Positions 36,735-46,176 of a stretch of DNA of 64,000 bases are shown here, in pieces. Both the position numbers and the translations under genes were made by a program. Under the pieces are notes generated by a model. It was not told where the DNA came from. It saw nothing but the letters and a program-made list of their open reading frames with translations, and searched no databases. The stretch's first letter is position 1, and each line of letters starts with the position of its first letter. Origin of the DNA: Massilia sp. MS-15 (GTDB lineage: Bacteria; Pseudomonadota; Gammaproteobacteria; Burkholderiales; Burkholderiaceae_D); the NCBI RefSeq assembly GCF_020176695.1, contig NZ_JAIWIA010000005.1, forward strand, positions 124,001-188,000, in the 5' to 3' direction.

Positions 36735-37388
36735 GTGGTGTCCGAACAGAAAAAACCGATCCGTGTGATGCTTGCGGACGACCACCCGATCGTGATGACC
36801 GGGTTTGCCATGTCGCTCGAAGCGGCCGGCATGCAGGTGGTGGGGCAGGCCAAGACCCCGAGCGAAGCAGTGGCGCTGTATGCGGCGCAGCAACCCGATG
36901 TCGTGATTCTCGACATGCGCTTCGGGACCGAGCTGACCGGGCTCGATGCCGCCCAGAGCATCCTGAAGGACGATCCGCGCGCGCGCATCATCTTCCTGAG
37001 CCAGTTCGACCAGGACAGCCTGATCAAGGAAACCTACCGCATGGGCGCGCATGCCTTCGTCACCAAGGACTGCGATCCGTCCGACCTGGTGACCGCGGTA
37101 CGCCATGCGCATGACGGCAAGCTGTATTTCCTGCCGCAGATCGCCTCGCGCCTGGCCAGCATGGCGGTGCGCGGCGACGTCACGCCACAGTCGCAGCTGG
37201 ACGAGCGCGGGCTGGAAATCTTCAAGCTGATGGCCGAGGGGCTGACCAACGCCGAAATCGCCGAGAAGCTCGACCTGTCCACCAAGACCATCAGCAACAT
37301 CAGCCAGTCGATCAAGGAAAAGCTGGGCGTGCACCGCCAGGCCAACATCACCCTGCTGGCCGTGAAGCATGGCCTGATCGAGCCCTGA
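36735..37388 (+). CDS. NarL/FixJ-type response regulator
   Basis: A 217-residue regulator. The GTG at 36735 was chosen because AGGAG ends 5 nt before it; the next codon is also GTG and fits equally well. Receiver domain: VMLADDHPIV (acidic pair), VVILDMRFG (phospho-Asp), IIFLSQFD (Ser) and AFVTKDCDP (Lys). C-terminal LuxR-type HTH: GLEIFKLMAEGLTNAEIAEKLDLSTKTISNISQSIKEKLGVHRQ. It starts a tight operon with the periplasmic binding protein (7-bp gap) and the kinase. Its targets probably include its own operon or transport genes elsewhere. Confidence 0.88.
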   Translation: MVSEQKKPIRVMLADDHPIVMTGFAMSLEAAGMQVVGQAKTPSEAVALYAAQQPDVVILDMRFGTELTGLDAAQSILKDDPRARIIFLSQFDQDSLIKETYRMGAHAFVTKDCDPSDLVTAVRHAHDGKLYFLPQIASRLASMAVRGDVTPQSQLDERGLEIFKLMAEGLTNAEIAEKLDLSTKTISNISQSIKEKLGVHRQANITLLAVKHGLIEP

Positions 37389-37395
37389 ACGAACG

Positions 37396-38322
37396 ATGCA
37401 TTTCCTCGCCTCCCTGTGCGCGGCCCTGGCTGCGCTCGCGCTGCTTGCCGGTCCCGCGCATGCGCAGGATGACGCGCGCAAGGACGAGGAGGGCGTGGGC
37501 TTTCGCTTCCAGATCCTGACCGGCGACGACAGCGAAGTCACGCGCCGCATCGCCGAAGACCTGTACAAGCGCCTGGTGCCCACCTTCGCCGGCTTCCGCA
37601 CCGAACTGGCCCAGCACCGCCGCATGCTGTACGTGGCGATCGGCCCGGCCGCGCTGCGCGACGCGGTGGCGCGCCGCTGCGACTGCGTGGTGATCTCCGC
37701 GTTTACCTCGAGCCAGGTGTGGCGCGCGCTGACCGCCAGGACACCGGCCGCGCGTGCCGGCCTGCTCACCGCCGTGTATGCCGAGCCGGCGCCGGCCGAC
37801 CAGCTGCGCCTGGCGGCCCTGCTGTACGGACGGCCGGCGCGGGTCGGCGCCATCCTCGGCACCGACACCGCCTTCCTGCGCCCGGCGCTGGGCAGCGAGG
37901 TCGAGGTTCAGCTGTTCGCTCCTGGCGACGACATCAACCATACGCTGAGCCGCATGACGCGCGCCGAGGTGCTGCTGGCCATGCCCGATGGCGACGTGTA
38001 CAACCCCGAGAACGTGCGCAACATCCTGCTCTCGACCTACCGCCGCAAGCAGGGCGTGATCGGCTTCTCGGCCGACATGGTGAAGGTCGGGGCGCTGGCC
38101 ACCACCTATTCGGAAATCGAGGACATCAACACCCAGGTGGCCGAGATCGCGGCCGCCTTCGTCGTCACCGGAGAGTTGCCGCCGCCGCAGTTCCCGCGCT
38201 ACTTCCGCACCCTGGTCAACGAGGGCGTGGCGCGCTCGCTCGACGTGCGCGTGACCGACGCGGCGCGCCGCTTCTCGCACCTGCCGGCCCGCCTTGGCGC
38301 GCGGCCGGCGGCCAAGCCATGA
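37396..38322 (+). CDS. Periplasmic substrate-binding-like protein (ABC_sub_bind type) of a sensory operon
   Basis: A 308-residue protein with a signal peptide ending AHAQDD (about residue 24). The fold looks like the ABC-type binding proteins of the ABC_sub_bind/TrpX group (RVGAILGTDTAFLRPAL, LLAMPDGDVYNPENVRNILLSTYRRKQGVIGFSADMVKVGAL). No permease or ATPase gene is next to it; instead it sits between a response regulator and a histidine kinase. It overlaps the kinase start as ATGA. The likely role is to bind a small solute in the periplasm and present it to the kinase. The ligand cannot be read from the sequence. Confidence 0.75.
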   Translation: MHFLASLCAALAALALLAGPAHAQDDARKDEEGVGFRFQILTGDDSEVTRRIAEDLYKRLVPTFAGFRTELAQHRRMLYVAIGPAALRDAVARRCDCVVISAFTSSQVWRALTARTPAARAGLLTAVYAEPAPADQLRLAALLYGRPARVGAILGTDTAFLRPALGSEVEVQLFAPGDDINHTLSRMTRAEVLLAMPDGDVYNPENVRNILLSTYRRKQGVIGFSADMVKVGALATTYSEIEDINTQVAEIAAAFVVTGELPPPQFPRYFRTLVNEGVARSLDVRVTDAARRFSHLPARLGARPAAKP

Positions 38323-39851
38323 AGCTGCGCGTATGGCCCGGCTGGCGTTTCTGGCGCGGCTGGAGCATCGGCCGGCGCATGACCTTCATCACCATGCTGC
38401 CGGTGACCTTCCTGTTCACCGCCTTCGTGTGGTATTCCTATTATTCGCACCGCGCCCAGGTGGCCGAGGAACTGGCCGAGCGCGGGCGCACGCTGGCGCG
38501 CGCGCTGGCCGAGACCAGCGAATACAACGTCATCTCGGGCAACCTGTCCGACCTGCGCCTGACCATCAACGGCCTGGTGCAGTCCGACAGCAGCATCTAC
38601 CGCATCGAAGTGGTGGGTACGGACGGCATCCAGGCCGTGCGTGTCGATTCCGAATCGGCGATCGACGCCCAGTCGCACCATTACGAGGCGCCGATCAAGA
38701 AGCAGGTGGTGTGGATCAACCTGTTCACCGACAACGGCACGCCGCACGTGTCGGCGTCGAGCGATTTGCGTCCGCCCACCCTCACCACCGAGATCGTCGG
38801 CTGGGTGCGGGTAACGATGTCGCCCTCGAACATGATGGCCAAGCAGACCCGGCGCTTTCGCTTCGAGGTGGGCATGGCGGCGCTGGCGCTGGTGGTCAGC
38901 GGCGTGCTGGCCTGGGTGCTGGCGCGCTCGCTGACAGTGCCGCTGCGCGAGGCGATCGGCGCCCTGAGCCGCATCCGCAACGGCGACTTTCGCGTGCACC
39001 TGCCGGTCACGACCGGCGGCGAGGTGGGCGAGCTGCAGGCCTCGATCGGCGAGATGTCGCTGGCCCTGGACGAATCCAAGCGCGACCTGGAAAACAAGGT
39101 GGCCGAGCGCACCCGCGACCTGCTGGCCTCGCGCAACGAGGCGCTGCGCGCCGACGCCGACAAGCGCAAGCTGATCCAGAAAGTCAATTCCATCATCGAG
39201 GACGAGCGCAAGAGCATCGCGGTCGAGATCCACGACGAACTGAACGCATCGCTGATTGCCGCGCGCCTGGAGGCGCAGTCGATCGGCGCGCTGGCCGCCA
39301 AGGCGCCGCCCAGCACGGAAGTCGAGGAAATCGGACGCAAGTCGCAGGCCATCACCAAGCTCGCGCTCGACCTGTATGCCAACGGCCGCCGCCTGGTGCG
39401 GCGCCTGCGTCCGGAAGTGCTCGACATGCTCGGCCTGCACGGCGCGGTGGAAGAGATGGTGCGCCACTACGACGGCAGTTCCGGCTGCAGCTTCGATTTC
39501 CATGGCGAGGGCGATTTCTCCGGCCTGTCGAACGAGCTCGCGATTTCCGCCTACCGCATCGTGCAGGAAGCGCTGTCGAACGTCATGAAGCACGCCCAGG
39601 CGACGTCGGCCCAGGTGCGGCTGGTGCTGGACGAAGGCGCGCAGACCCTGCGCATCGTGGTCGCCGACGACGGCAACGGCTTCGATCCGGCCAGCGCCTC
39701 GGAAGGCATCGGCATCATCGGCATGCGCGAGCGCGTGTATGCGGTGCACGGCGTGATGGACGTGCGCTCCAGCCCTGGCGGCGGCACCGTGGTAGCGATC
39801 ACGCTGCCCCTGCAGGCGCCGGCGGCGGTATCATCCATCCCTTCGATCTAA
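38319..39851 (+). CDS. Membrane sensor histidine kinase, NarX/UhpB type (HisKA_3)
   Basis: A 510-residue protein. Helix 1 at about 22-44, a periplasmic sensor of about 140 residues, helix 2 at about 188-210, a HAMP domain (SLTVPLREAIGALSRIRNGDF) and a coiled coil. The dimerisation box ERKSIAVEIHDELNASL holds phospho-His305. The ATPase part has AYRIVQEALSNVMKHAQAT (N box), VVADDGNGFD and GIGIIGMRERV (G box). The ATG overlaps the stop of the binding-protein gene by 4 bp. It should phosphorylate the NarL-type regulator encoded first in the operon. Confidence 0.88.
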   Translation: MKLRVWPGWRFWRGWSIGRRMTFITMLPVTFLFTAFVWYSYYSHRAQVAEELAERGRTLARALAETSEYNVISGNLSDLRLTINGLVQSDSSIYRIEVVGTDGIQAVRVDSESAIDAQSHHYEAPIKKQVVWINLFTDNGTPHVSASSDLRPPTLTTEIVGWVRVTMSPSNMMAKQTRRFRFEVGMAALALVVSGVLAWVLARSLTVPLREAIGALSRIRNGDFRVHLPVTTGGEVGELQASIGEMSLALDESKRDLENKVAERTRDLLASRNEALRADADKRKLIQKVNSIIEDERKSIAVEIHDELNASLIAARLEAQSIGALAAKAPPSTEVEEIGRKSQAITKLALDLYANGRRLVRRLRPEVLDMLGLHGAVEEMVRHYDGSSGCSFDFHGEGDFSGLSNELAISAYRIVQEALSNVMKHAQATSAQVRLVLDEGAQTLRIVVADDGNGFDPASASEGIGIIGMRERVYAVHGVMDVRSSPGGGTVVAITLPLQAPAAVSSIPSI

Positions 39852-39864
39852 CTACTTCCCATCC

Positions 39865-41553
39865 ATGTCCACTGAACTGCTGACGCCCTACGAACAGGGT
39901 AACCTCAACCAGACCACCACCCACGCGCAATGCATCGCCTGGTACGACACCCTGGCGCACCTGTATCCGGGCGTGCTGCGCTTCGAGCAGGTGGGCGTGT
40001 CGGACGCGGGCGTGCCGATCCACGCGGGCGTGGTCAGCAGCGACGGCGTGTTCGCGCGCGCGGAAATCAAGGCTGCCGGCCGCCCGGTCTTCTTCAACAA
40101 CAACGGCATCCACCCGGGCGAGCCGGAAGGCGTGGACGGCTGCATGGCGCTGGTGCGCGATTTCTGCACGCAGCCGGAACGCCTGGCGGCGCTGGGCAAG
40201 ACCGTGTTCCTGTTCATCCCGCTGTACAACGTGGACGGCAGCCTGAACCGCGCCGACACCTCGCGCGTGAACCAGGACGGTCCCGAGCAGTTCGGTTTCC
40301 GCGCGATGAGCCGCCACCTCGACCTGAACCGCGATTTCGTGAAGTGCGACTCGCTCACCGCGCGGGTGTTCAACCGCCTGTTCACGGACTGGGACCCGGA
40401 CGTGATGGTCGACACCCACACCTCCAACGGCGCCGACTACAGCTATACCATGACCCTGATCCACACCCAGCCGGACAAGCTGGGCGGGGAGCTGGGCGCA
40501 TTCCTGCGCGAGACCATGCTGCCGGCCCTGTACGCCGGCATGGAGCAGCGCGGCTGGCCGACCTGCCCCTACGTGAACCCGGTCAAGGACAGCCCGGACC
40601 ACGGCATCGCCGACTTCCTCGAGACGGCGCGCTTCTCGACCGGCTACGCGGCGCTGCACCACACCATCGGCTTCATGCCCGAGACGCACATGCTCAAGCC
40701 TTTCCGGGACCGCTACGAGTCGATGCGCGCGCTGGTCGACACGGCGCTGGCATTCACGGTGGCGAACGCGGACCGGATCCAGGCCCTGCGCCGCGCCGCC
40801 AAGGCGGCCAGCGGCACGCGCCGCGAGTGGCCGGTGCACTGGGCGATGGACGAGGCCAATCCGGACAGCTTCCGCTTCAAGGGCTACGAGGCCGGCTACA
40901 AGCCCAGCGTGCTGGGGAACTATGCGCGCCTGTGGTACGACCGCAGCAAGCCCTGGGAGCGCGACATCGCCTGGTACAACCGCTTCCCGGCTGACATCCA
41001 CGTGCCGGCGCCGCGCGCCTACGTGGTGCCGCAGCAGTGGGTTGAAGCGATCGAGCGCCTGCAGTGGAACGGCGTGCGCATGGAGCGGGTGGAGGCGGAC
41101 CGGGTGGAAGAGGTGGACTATTACCACATCGTGTCGGTGACGTCGCGTCCGAACGCCTACGAGGGCCACATGTTCCACGACGACGTGGTGCTGGAACGGC
41201 GCCGCGCCCGGGTCGCGCTGCGCGCGGGCGACTTCATCGTGCCGCTGGACCAGGACAATGCGCGCTATGCGGTGGAGACGCTGGAGCCGCTGGCCCACGA
41301 CAGCTTCTTCCGCTGGGGCTTCTTCAACAGCGTGCTGGAAAAGAAAGAGGCGTATTCGGACTACGTGTTCGAAGACCATGCGAGCGAACTGCTGGCCACC
41401 GAGCCGGTGCTGGCAGCGAAGTTCGAGGACTGGAAGGGCGCCAATCCGGCCTTGCTGGACAAGCAGGAAGCGGTGCTGGACTTCATTTTCGCGCACTGCG
41501 AGCGCTATCGCGAACCGGAATGGCGCCGCTATCCGGTGTTCATGCTGGGCTGA
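39865..41553 (+). CDS. M14-family zinc carboxypeptidase-like protein, cytoplasmic
   Basis: A 562-residue protein without a signal peptide. Zinc ligands are seen in GIHPGEPEG (His83, Glu86) and DTHTSNGADY (the third, His). FMPETHML at about 275 may hold the catalytic Glu. LNRDFVKCDS and YNVDGSLNR are also typical of M14 proteins of the succinylglutamate-desuccinylase-related branch. The C-terminal 250 residues form an extra domain I do not recognise. It starts 13 bp after the kinase stop, so it may be co-transcribed with the sensory operon. The substrate is unknown. Confidence 0.75.
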   Translation: MSTELLTPYEQGNLNQTTTHAQCIAWYDTLAHLYPGVLRFEQVGVSDAGVPIHAGVVSSDGVFARAEIKAAGRPVFFNNNGIHPGEPEGVDGCMALVRDFCTQPERLAALGKTVFLFIPLYNVDGSLNRADTSRVNQDGPEQFGFRAMSRHLDLNRDFVKCDSLTARVFNRLFTDWDPDVMVDTHTSNGADYSYTMTLIHTQPDKLGGELGAFLRETMLPALYAGMEQRGWPTCPYVNPVKDSPDHGIADFLETARFSTGYAALHHTIGFMPETHMLKPFRDRYESMRALVDTALAFTVANADRIQALRRAAKAASGTRREWPVHWAMDEANPDSFRFKGYEAGYKPSVLGNYARLWYDRSKPWERDIAWYNRFPADIHVPAPRAYVVPQQWVEAIERLQWNGVRMERVEADRVEEVDYYHIVSVTSRPNAYEGHMFHDDVVLERRRARVALRAGDFIVPLDQDNARYAVETLEPLAHDSFFRWGFFNSVLEKKEAYSDYVFEDHASELLATEPVLAAKFEDWKGANPALLDKQEAVLDFIFAHCERYREPEWRRYPVFMLG

Positions 41554-41582
41554 ACATGCGGGGCGCCAGGCGCCCCGCATGT
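41554..41582. terminator. Bidirectional hairpin between convergent M14 and PEP-CTERM genes
   Basis: A perfect 13-bp stem (ACATGCGGGGCGC / GCGCCCCGCATGT) with a 3-nt loop, starting right after the M14 stop. The 42-bp gap holds nothing else. No T-run on either side. Confidence 0.6.
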
Positions 41583-41595
41583 CACGGCAGGCGCT

Positions 41596-42318
41596 TCAAG
41601 GCTTGCGGCGGCGCAGGAGACCCAGTCCCAGCAGGCCTGTGGCGAGCAGCGCCATGCTGCCCGGTTCCGGCACCTCGGCGGGCGGAGGCGTGACCACCAC
41701 TGGTTTCGCCTTGAAGTCGGCCGTGATGTACATGGTCGAGGTCCGGCTTTCAGGATTGAACCAGTAGGTGCCGTCGAAGCTGCCGGCGCCGGCGAGCTGG
41801 TATTTCAGGTCGGAGATCTCGAGCCCGTCCAGGGCGAAGGACAGGCCGCTCAGGTCGGCCAGCGTCAGGCCCATCAGCACGTCGCCGGCCGGGTTCGCGG
41901 TATTCAGGATCGAGAAGTTGAACACTTCCTTGTCGCTCACCGCATTCGGCTGGTTGAAGCGGATGTTGAGCGTGTAGTCGACGTTGAAGCGGTCAGGCGT
42001 GAGCCAGTCGACAGTGGCGCGGTTGGTCCAGACCAGTTCGGCGAGCACCACGTCGTTGGCCTGCGCGAGATCGACATTCCATTGGCGCTCCTGGGCAAGC
42101 AGCGTCGAACCGTTGGTGAACAGGCCGAAGCCCCACGCGAGTTTCGAATCCGGCTTGCCGCTGCGGTCGAACACGTAGCAGGTTCCCCAGCAATGTGAGA
42201 CATTCGAAAACTTGCCATCGGAACTGCCCTGGATCGTGGTGGCCTGGGCAGTGCCTGCACCGAGCAGGAGCGGCAAGACGAGCGCAGCGTGCAGCAGCGT
42301 GGAGCGGAAGAAATTCAT
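41596..42318 (-). CDS. PEP-CTERM sorted exported protein
   Basis: A 240-residue protein with a signal peptide ending AQA (about residue 26). The C terminus has the full PEP-CTERM signal: VPEPGSMALLATGLLGLGLLRRRKP, that is the Pro-Glu-Pro, a hydrophobic helix and an Arg cluster. Such proteins are cut and anchored or released by exosortase (EpsH/XrtB type), usually in species that make exopolysaccharide. The middle is a beta-rich domain (THxN-like wording is not clear). A pair of Cys (HCWGTC) lies near residue 43. No exosortase gene is in the window. The upstream region is AT-rich. Confidence 0.85.
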   Translation of the reverse strand: MNFFRSTLLHAALVLPLLLGAGTAQATTIQGSSDGKFSNVSHCWGTCYVFDRSGKPDSKLAWGFGLFTNGSTLLAQERQWNVDLAQANDVVLAELVWTNRATVDWLTPDRFNVDYTLNIRFNQPNAVSDKEVFNFSILNTANPAGDVLMGLTLADLSGLSFALDGLEISDLKYQLAGAGSFDGTYWFNPESRTSTMYITADFKAKPVVVTPPPAEVPEPGSMALLATGLLGLGLLRRRKP

Positions 42319-42450
42319 ATTTCCCTCAAATAAATAAAATTATGAATATGCAAGAATAAGTATGCCATATTGCAAATTATTCATTAACAGGAAACTATCT
42401 TTTTTATTGCGTTGCTGTGTAAAAAACAACATTCCGTGCTGATTGCACGT

Positions 42451-42482
42451 AAAAAAGCCGGGAGTGCAATGCACCGCCCGGC
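42451..42482 (-). terminator. Terminator of the DUF885 gene
   Basis: On the minus strand, a stem GCCGGG / CCCGGC with an inner GTGCA / TGCAC stem is followed by six Ts (42451-42456). It lies 20 nt past the stop at 42503. Confidence 0.88.
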
Positions 42483-42502
42483 TCCCGATCGCGTCTGCAG
42501 TC

Positions 42503-44299
42503 TTATTTCGATGCGGCGATCCAGCGATCTACCTTGTTTTCCAGCACTGCCAGCGGCAGCGTGCCTTCGCCCAGCACGATCTCGTGGAATTTTGGCAGGC
42601 TGAACTTGTCGCCCAGCGCATCCTGCGCGCGCTTGCGCAGTTCCATGATCTTGAGCGAGCCGATCTTGTAGCCCAGCGCCTGGCCCGGCCACACCATGTA
42701 GCGCTCGATCTGGGCGCGCGCTTCGTGTTCCGAATAACCCAGCGTGTCCTGGAAATAGCGGATGGCCTGGTCGCGGCTCCAGCCCTTGGCATGCAGGCCG
42801 GTGTCCACCACGAGGCGTGCGGCGCGCAGCATCTCGTCGTTCAGGTGGCCGAAGTAATCCTCGGGCTTGTCGAACAGGCCCATCTCCTTGCCCAGGGTTT
42901 CTGCGTACAGGGCCCAGCCTTCGGTAAAGGCGTTGTTGCCGCCGAACTTGCGGAAGTTCGGCAAGCCCAGTTCCTGCACCAGCGCGATGTGGAAGTGGTG
43001 GCCCGGCTGGCCTTCATGCAGGTAGAGCGTGACCATGCCGGTGCTGCCGTACTGCTTCGGGTCGTTCACCACCGACCAGAACACGCCCGGACGCGAGCCG
43101 TCTGCCGCGGGCGGGGTGTAGTGGTCCGAGGCGGAGGCCCGCGTCAACTCCGGTTCCAGGCGCAGGTCGAGCGGTGCCTTCGGCCGCAAGGTGAACAGGG
43201 CCGGCAGCTTGGCGCGCACTTTGGTGTCGAGTTCGCGGAACACGTCGATCACCTGCTGGTCCGAGGTGAAGGGCTTGTACTTCGGCTGTTCCGACACCCA
43301 GCGCGGCAGGCCGGCCGCCGGGCCGGTATAGCCCATCTTCGGACCGGTCACGGCGTATTCGCCCTGGATACGCGCCACTTCCTTCAGGCCGATCTGGTGG
43401 ATCTGTTCCGGCGTGAGGCTGGTGGTGGTCATCGCCGCCACCCGCACCGCGTACCAGGCGGCGCCATTTGGCAGGGCATTCCAGCCGGCGCTGGTGCGCG
43501 TCTTCGGCAGGTAATCCTTTTCCAGGTAGGCCGCCAGGCGCTTCAGGGCCGGATTGAGCTTGTTGCCGATGGTCTCGCGGTAGGCCTGCTGCAAGCTGCG
43601 CTTTTCGGCGGCCGTGAAGCTGGCCGGCATGTTCTTGATCGGCGTGTAGAAGATGCTCTCGTCGGCCTTGCTTGCCACCAGCTGCTGGAACTGGGGCAGG
43701 GCGGATTGCATCGGCTCGCGCGGTTGCACCACGCCGCGCTTGACGCCTTCGCGCATGTTGGCGATCGCCTGGTCGATGTGCGGCACCAGCTGCGCCAGGC
43801 GGCTCAGGTAGGCGCGGTAGTCGCGCACGCTGCTCAGGGGCTGGGCACCCTGGCCGCCCGCGTAGTTCGCCAGGATCACCGGCATGCTGACCATCTGGTC
43901 GACCGGCAGCAGGTGTTCGGGGAAGGCGGCCAGGCGCAGCGCGCTGTCGAGCTCGAACTTGAGGATGTCGTAGCTGGTCTGGTCGCGGCTGTCGAGGCGC
44001 GCGCGCGGGATGGCGGCCAGGCGCCTTAGGTAGCCGCGATACAGGGCGAACTGCTGCTCGCGCAGCTTGGGCGAGATCGACAGGCCGAGCTTGTCGTTGA
44101 AGCGGCTGTCGCCGTTTTCGGTGGCCCATACCGGCTCGAAGCGCGCCAGTGCCTCGTAGTATTCGTCGGCCAGCGCATTGAGCTGGCGGCCTTCCCGGCT
44201 GGTCGCCGTGGATGCGGACTGCGGCGCGTCGGCCGGCGCGGCCTGGGCTGGCGCGCAGGCCAGCAGCGCGGCCGCGGCCAGCGTGAAGCATGCTTTCAT
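42503..44299 (-). CDS. Exported DUF885 zinc metallopeptidase-like protein
   Basis: A 598-residue protein of usual DUF885 length. The N-terminal signal (MKACFTLAAAALLACAPAQA) could be of the lipoprotein or plain type; a Cys at residue 15 is not in a clean lipobox. The zinc motif is YLHEGQPGHHFH, the HEGxPGHH form of this family, at about residue 430, and FTEGWALYAE follows as the ligand Glu. It is mostly alpha-helical, like M3-type peptidases. Substrate unknown; peptide cleavage in the periplasm is inferred. It follows the LivJ-like gene by 16 bp, so peptide cutting and amino-acid uptake may be co-expressed. Confidence 0.82.
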   Translation of the reverse strand: MKACFTLAAAALLACAPAQAAPADAPQSASTATSREGRQLNALADEYYEALARFEPVWATENGDSRFNDKLGLSISPKLREQQFALYRGYLRRLAAIPRARLDSRDQTSYDILKFELDSALRLAAFPEHLLPVDQMVSMPVILANYAGGQGAQPLSSVRDYRAYLSRLAQLVPHIDQAIANMREGVKRGVVQPREPMQSALPQFQQLVASKADESIFYTPIKNMPASFTAAEKRSLQQAYRETIGNKLNPALKRLAAYLEKDYLPKTRTSAGWNALPNGAAWYAVRVAAMTTTSLTPEQIHQIGLKEVARIQGEYAVTGPKMGYTGPAAGLPRWVSEQPKYKPFTSDQQVIDVFRELDTKVRAKLPALFTLRPKAPLDLRLEPELTRASASDHYTPPAADGSRPGVFWSVVNDPKQYGSTGMVTLYLHEGQPGHHFHIALVQELGLPNFRKFGGNNAFTEGWALYAETLGKEMGLFDKPEDYFGHLNDEMLRAARLVVDTGLHAKGWSRDQAIRYFQDTLGYSEHEARAQIERYMVWPGQALGYKIGSLKIMELRKRAQDALGDKFSLPKFHEIVLGEGTLPLAVLENKVDRWIAASK

Positions 44300-44315
44300 C
44301 GTGTGGTCTCCGGAA

Positions 44316-45461
44316 TCAGTAGCTGGCCAGCGGCGTGAGCGCGCCGTTCTTGAAGGTATAGACGGTGACGGTGGTTTTCTTCAGGTTGCCCTTCGGGTCG
44401 TAGCCATAGGTGCCGACCACGCCCTGGTAGCTGATCGCATGCATGGTCGCGCCGACCTTGGCCGGGTCCAGCGAATTCGCGGTCTTCATGGCCTGGGCGA
44501 TGAACTTCGTCTGGTCGTAGAACGAGGGCGCGTACACGTCGGGGTCGCGCTTGAAACGCGCCTTGTAGGCATCGATGAAGGCCTGGCCGCCTGGCTGCTT
44601 GGCGACGATGGCGCCAGCCTGGGCGCAGCGCACGTTCTCGCCGACCGCGGCGCCGCCGAGCTTGGCCATCTCGGGGCTGCACAGGGTGTCGCCACCCAGC
44701 AGCGGCACGTTCAGGCCGAGCGCCTTCATCTGGCGCGCCATCGGCGCGGCCTGTGGCGCATAGCCGCCGAAGAACACCGCGTCCACGCGCTTGGCCTTGA
44801 GCGAGGTGAGGATGGCGGCGAAGTCGGTCGCCTTGTCGTTGGTGTATTCGTGGCCGGCGATCCTGATGCCGTTGGCCTGGGCCTGGCGCTTGAATTCCAT
44901 CGCCACGCCCTGGCCGAAGGCGCCGCGGTCATCGATCACGCCGATGTTCTTGACCTTCAGCTCCCTGGCCGCATAGGCCGCCACCGAGCCGCCCACCTGG
45001 GTGTCGCTGGCGACGATGCGGAACACGGTCGGATAGCCGGCCTGCGTGATCTTGGGATTGGTGCCGACGGTCGACATCAGGATGCCGTTGTCGTTGTAGA
45101 CGCGCGACGCGGGGATCGCCACGCCCGAGTTGTAGGGACCGAGCACGAACTTCACCTTGGCGTCGGCGAACTTCTGGGCCACGGTCACGCCCTGTTTCGG
45201 GTCGCCCGCGTCGTCCTCGGACTGCAGCTCGAAGCGGATGGTGTTGCCGCCGACCTGGAGCTTCTGCGCGTTCAGTTCTTCGACGGCGAGGCGCACGCCG
45301 TTCTCGTTGTCCTTGCCGGCGAAGGCATTCGCGCCCGACAGCGGGCCGCTGACGCCGATCTTGACGACCTGTTCGGCGGCGCTGGCGCCGGCGGCATGCA
45401 GCGCGAGCAACGCGGCCAGCGCGGCCTGTGCAAGCGGCGCCTTGTGCAGTATGGATGGCAT
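44316..45461 (-). CDS. Branched-chain amino-acid-type ABC substrate-binding protein (LivJ-like)
   Basis: A 381-residue protein. The ATG at 45461 begins a signal peptide (HKAPLAQAALAALLALHAAGASA). Mature protein: VVKIGVSGPLSGANAFAGKDNENGVRLAVEELN is the classic Leu/Ile/Val-binding opening, with KFVLGPYNSGVAIPASRVYNDNGI further on and VGTYGYDPKGNLKKTTVTVYTFKNG near the end. A Cys pair (GDTLCSPEM and ENVRCAQAG) may bridge the hinge. No permease or ATPase genes (livHMGF) are adjacent, so it must serve transporters elsewhere. The Lrp gene lies 82 bp upstream and may control it. Confidence 0.88.
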   Translation of the reverse strand: MPSILHKAPLAQAALAALLALHAAGASAAEQVVKIGVSGPLSGANAFAGKDNENGVRLAVEELNAQKLQVGGNTIRFELQSEDDAGDPKQGVTVAQKFADAKVKFVLGPYNSGVAIPASRVYNDNGILMSTVGTNPKITQAGYPTVFRIVASDTQVGGSVAAYAARELKVKNIGVIDDRGAFGQGVAMEFKRQAQANGIRIAGHEYTNDKATDFAAILTSLKAKRVDAVFFGGYAPQAAPMARQMKALGLNVPLLGGDTLCSPEMAKLGGAAVGENVRCAQAGAIVAKQPGGQAFIDAYKARFKRDPDVYAPSFYDQTKFIAQAMKTANSLDPAKVGATMHAISYQGVVGTYGYDPKGNLKKTTVTVYTFKNGALTPLASY

Positions 45462-45543
45462 TCCCTTTGGTCTCCGTGTTATGCGAACGGATGCCATCAT
45501 CGCATGAAACCCGGCCGTGGTTAAGCCGCCCGCATTCGCTTCT

Positions 45544-46029
45544 TCAAGCGGGCACGCCGTGCGAAATCAGCTCCAGCGGCAGCGCGGTGGTGCACTTGAT
45601 CTGCTCCATCGAGAAGGCTGACGAGACCCCGGTCAGGCGCGCCGCCTTGATCAGCTTCTTGTAGAAGCGGTCGTAGCCCGCGATGTCGGTGGTGACCACC
45701 TTCAGCAGGTAGTCGACGTCGCCGCTCATGCGGTGGAACTCGAGCACCTCCGGCAGCGCCACCACGGCGGCGGCGAAACGCGCCAGCCATTTTTCGTCGT
45801 GTTCGCTGGTGCGCACGCTGACGAATACCGTGACCGGCAGCCCGACCTTGTCGCGGTTGACGATGCTGACCCGGCTTTCGATATACCCCTCTTCCTCGAG
45901 GCGCTTGACGCGTTTCCAGCATGGGGTACTGGACAGGCCGACCTTTTCGCTGAGGCCGGAAATGGAGAGGGTGGCATCCGCCTGCAATGCGGCAAGGATG
46001 GCACAATCAAACTTGTCGAGTGAGTTCAT
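45544..46029 (-). CDS. Lrp/AsnC-family transcription regulator
   Basis: A 161-residue protein from the ATG at 46029, preceded by AGGGAAA; a longer frame to 46086 has no support. The N-terminal HTH reads LDKFDCAILAALQADATLSISGLSEKVGLSSTPCWKRVKRLEEEGYI, and the C-terminal ligand-binding RAM domain contains VLEFHRMSGDVDYLLKVVTTDIAGYDRF. Such proteins sense amino acids. It lies upstream of and in line with the LivJ-like gene, and divergent from the cysteine-desulfurase fusion gene (147 bp, AT-rich), so either could be the target. Confidence 0.9.
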   Translation of the reverse strand: MNSLDKFDCAILAALQADATLSISGLSEKVGLSSTPCWKRVKRLEEEGYIESRVSIVNRDKVGLPVTVFVSVRTSEHDEKWLARFAAAVVALPEVLEFHRMSGDVDYLLKVVTTDIAGYDRFYKKLIKAARLTGVSSAFSMEQIKCTTALPLELISHGVPA

Positions 46030-46176
46030 TTTCCCTATATCGATATATCGAGAATGTATATGCCAATCCGACACAATAAAGCGCATAAATGAGGATATCT
46101 TTGTCGGCGCGACTCCGTAACATATTCACGAACAATAACACGATCCGCAGCAACAAATTACCTTTTTGTAATTCCC

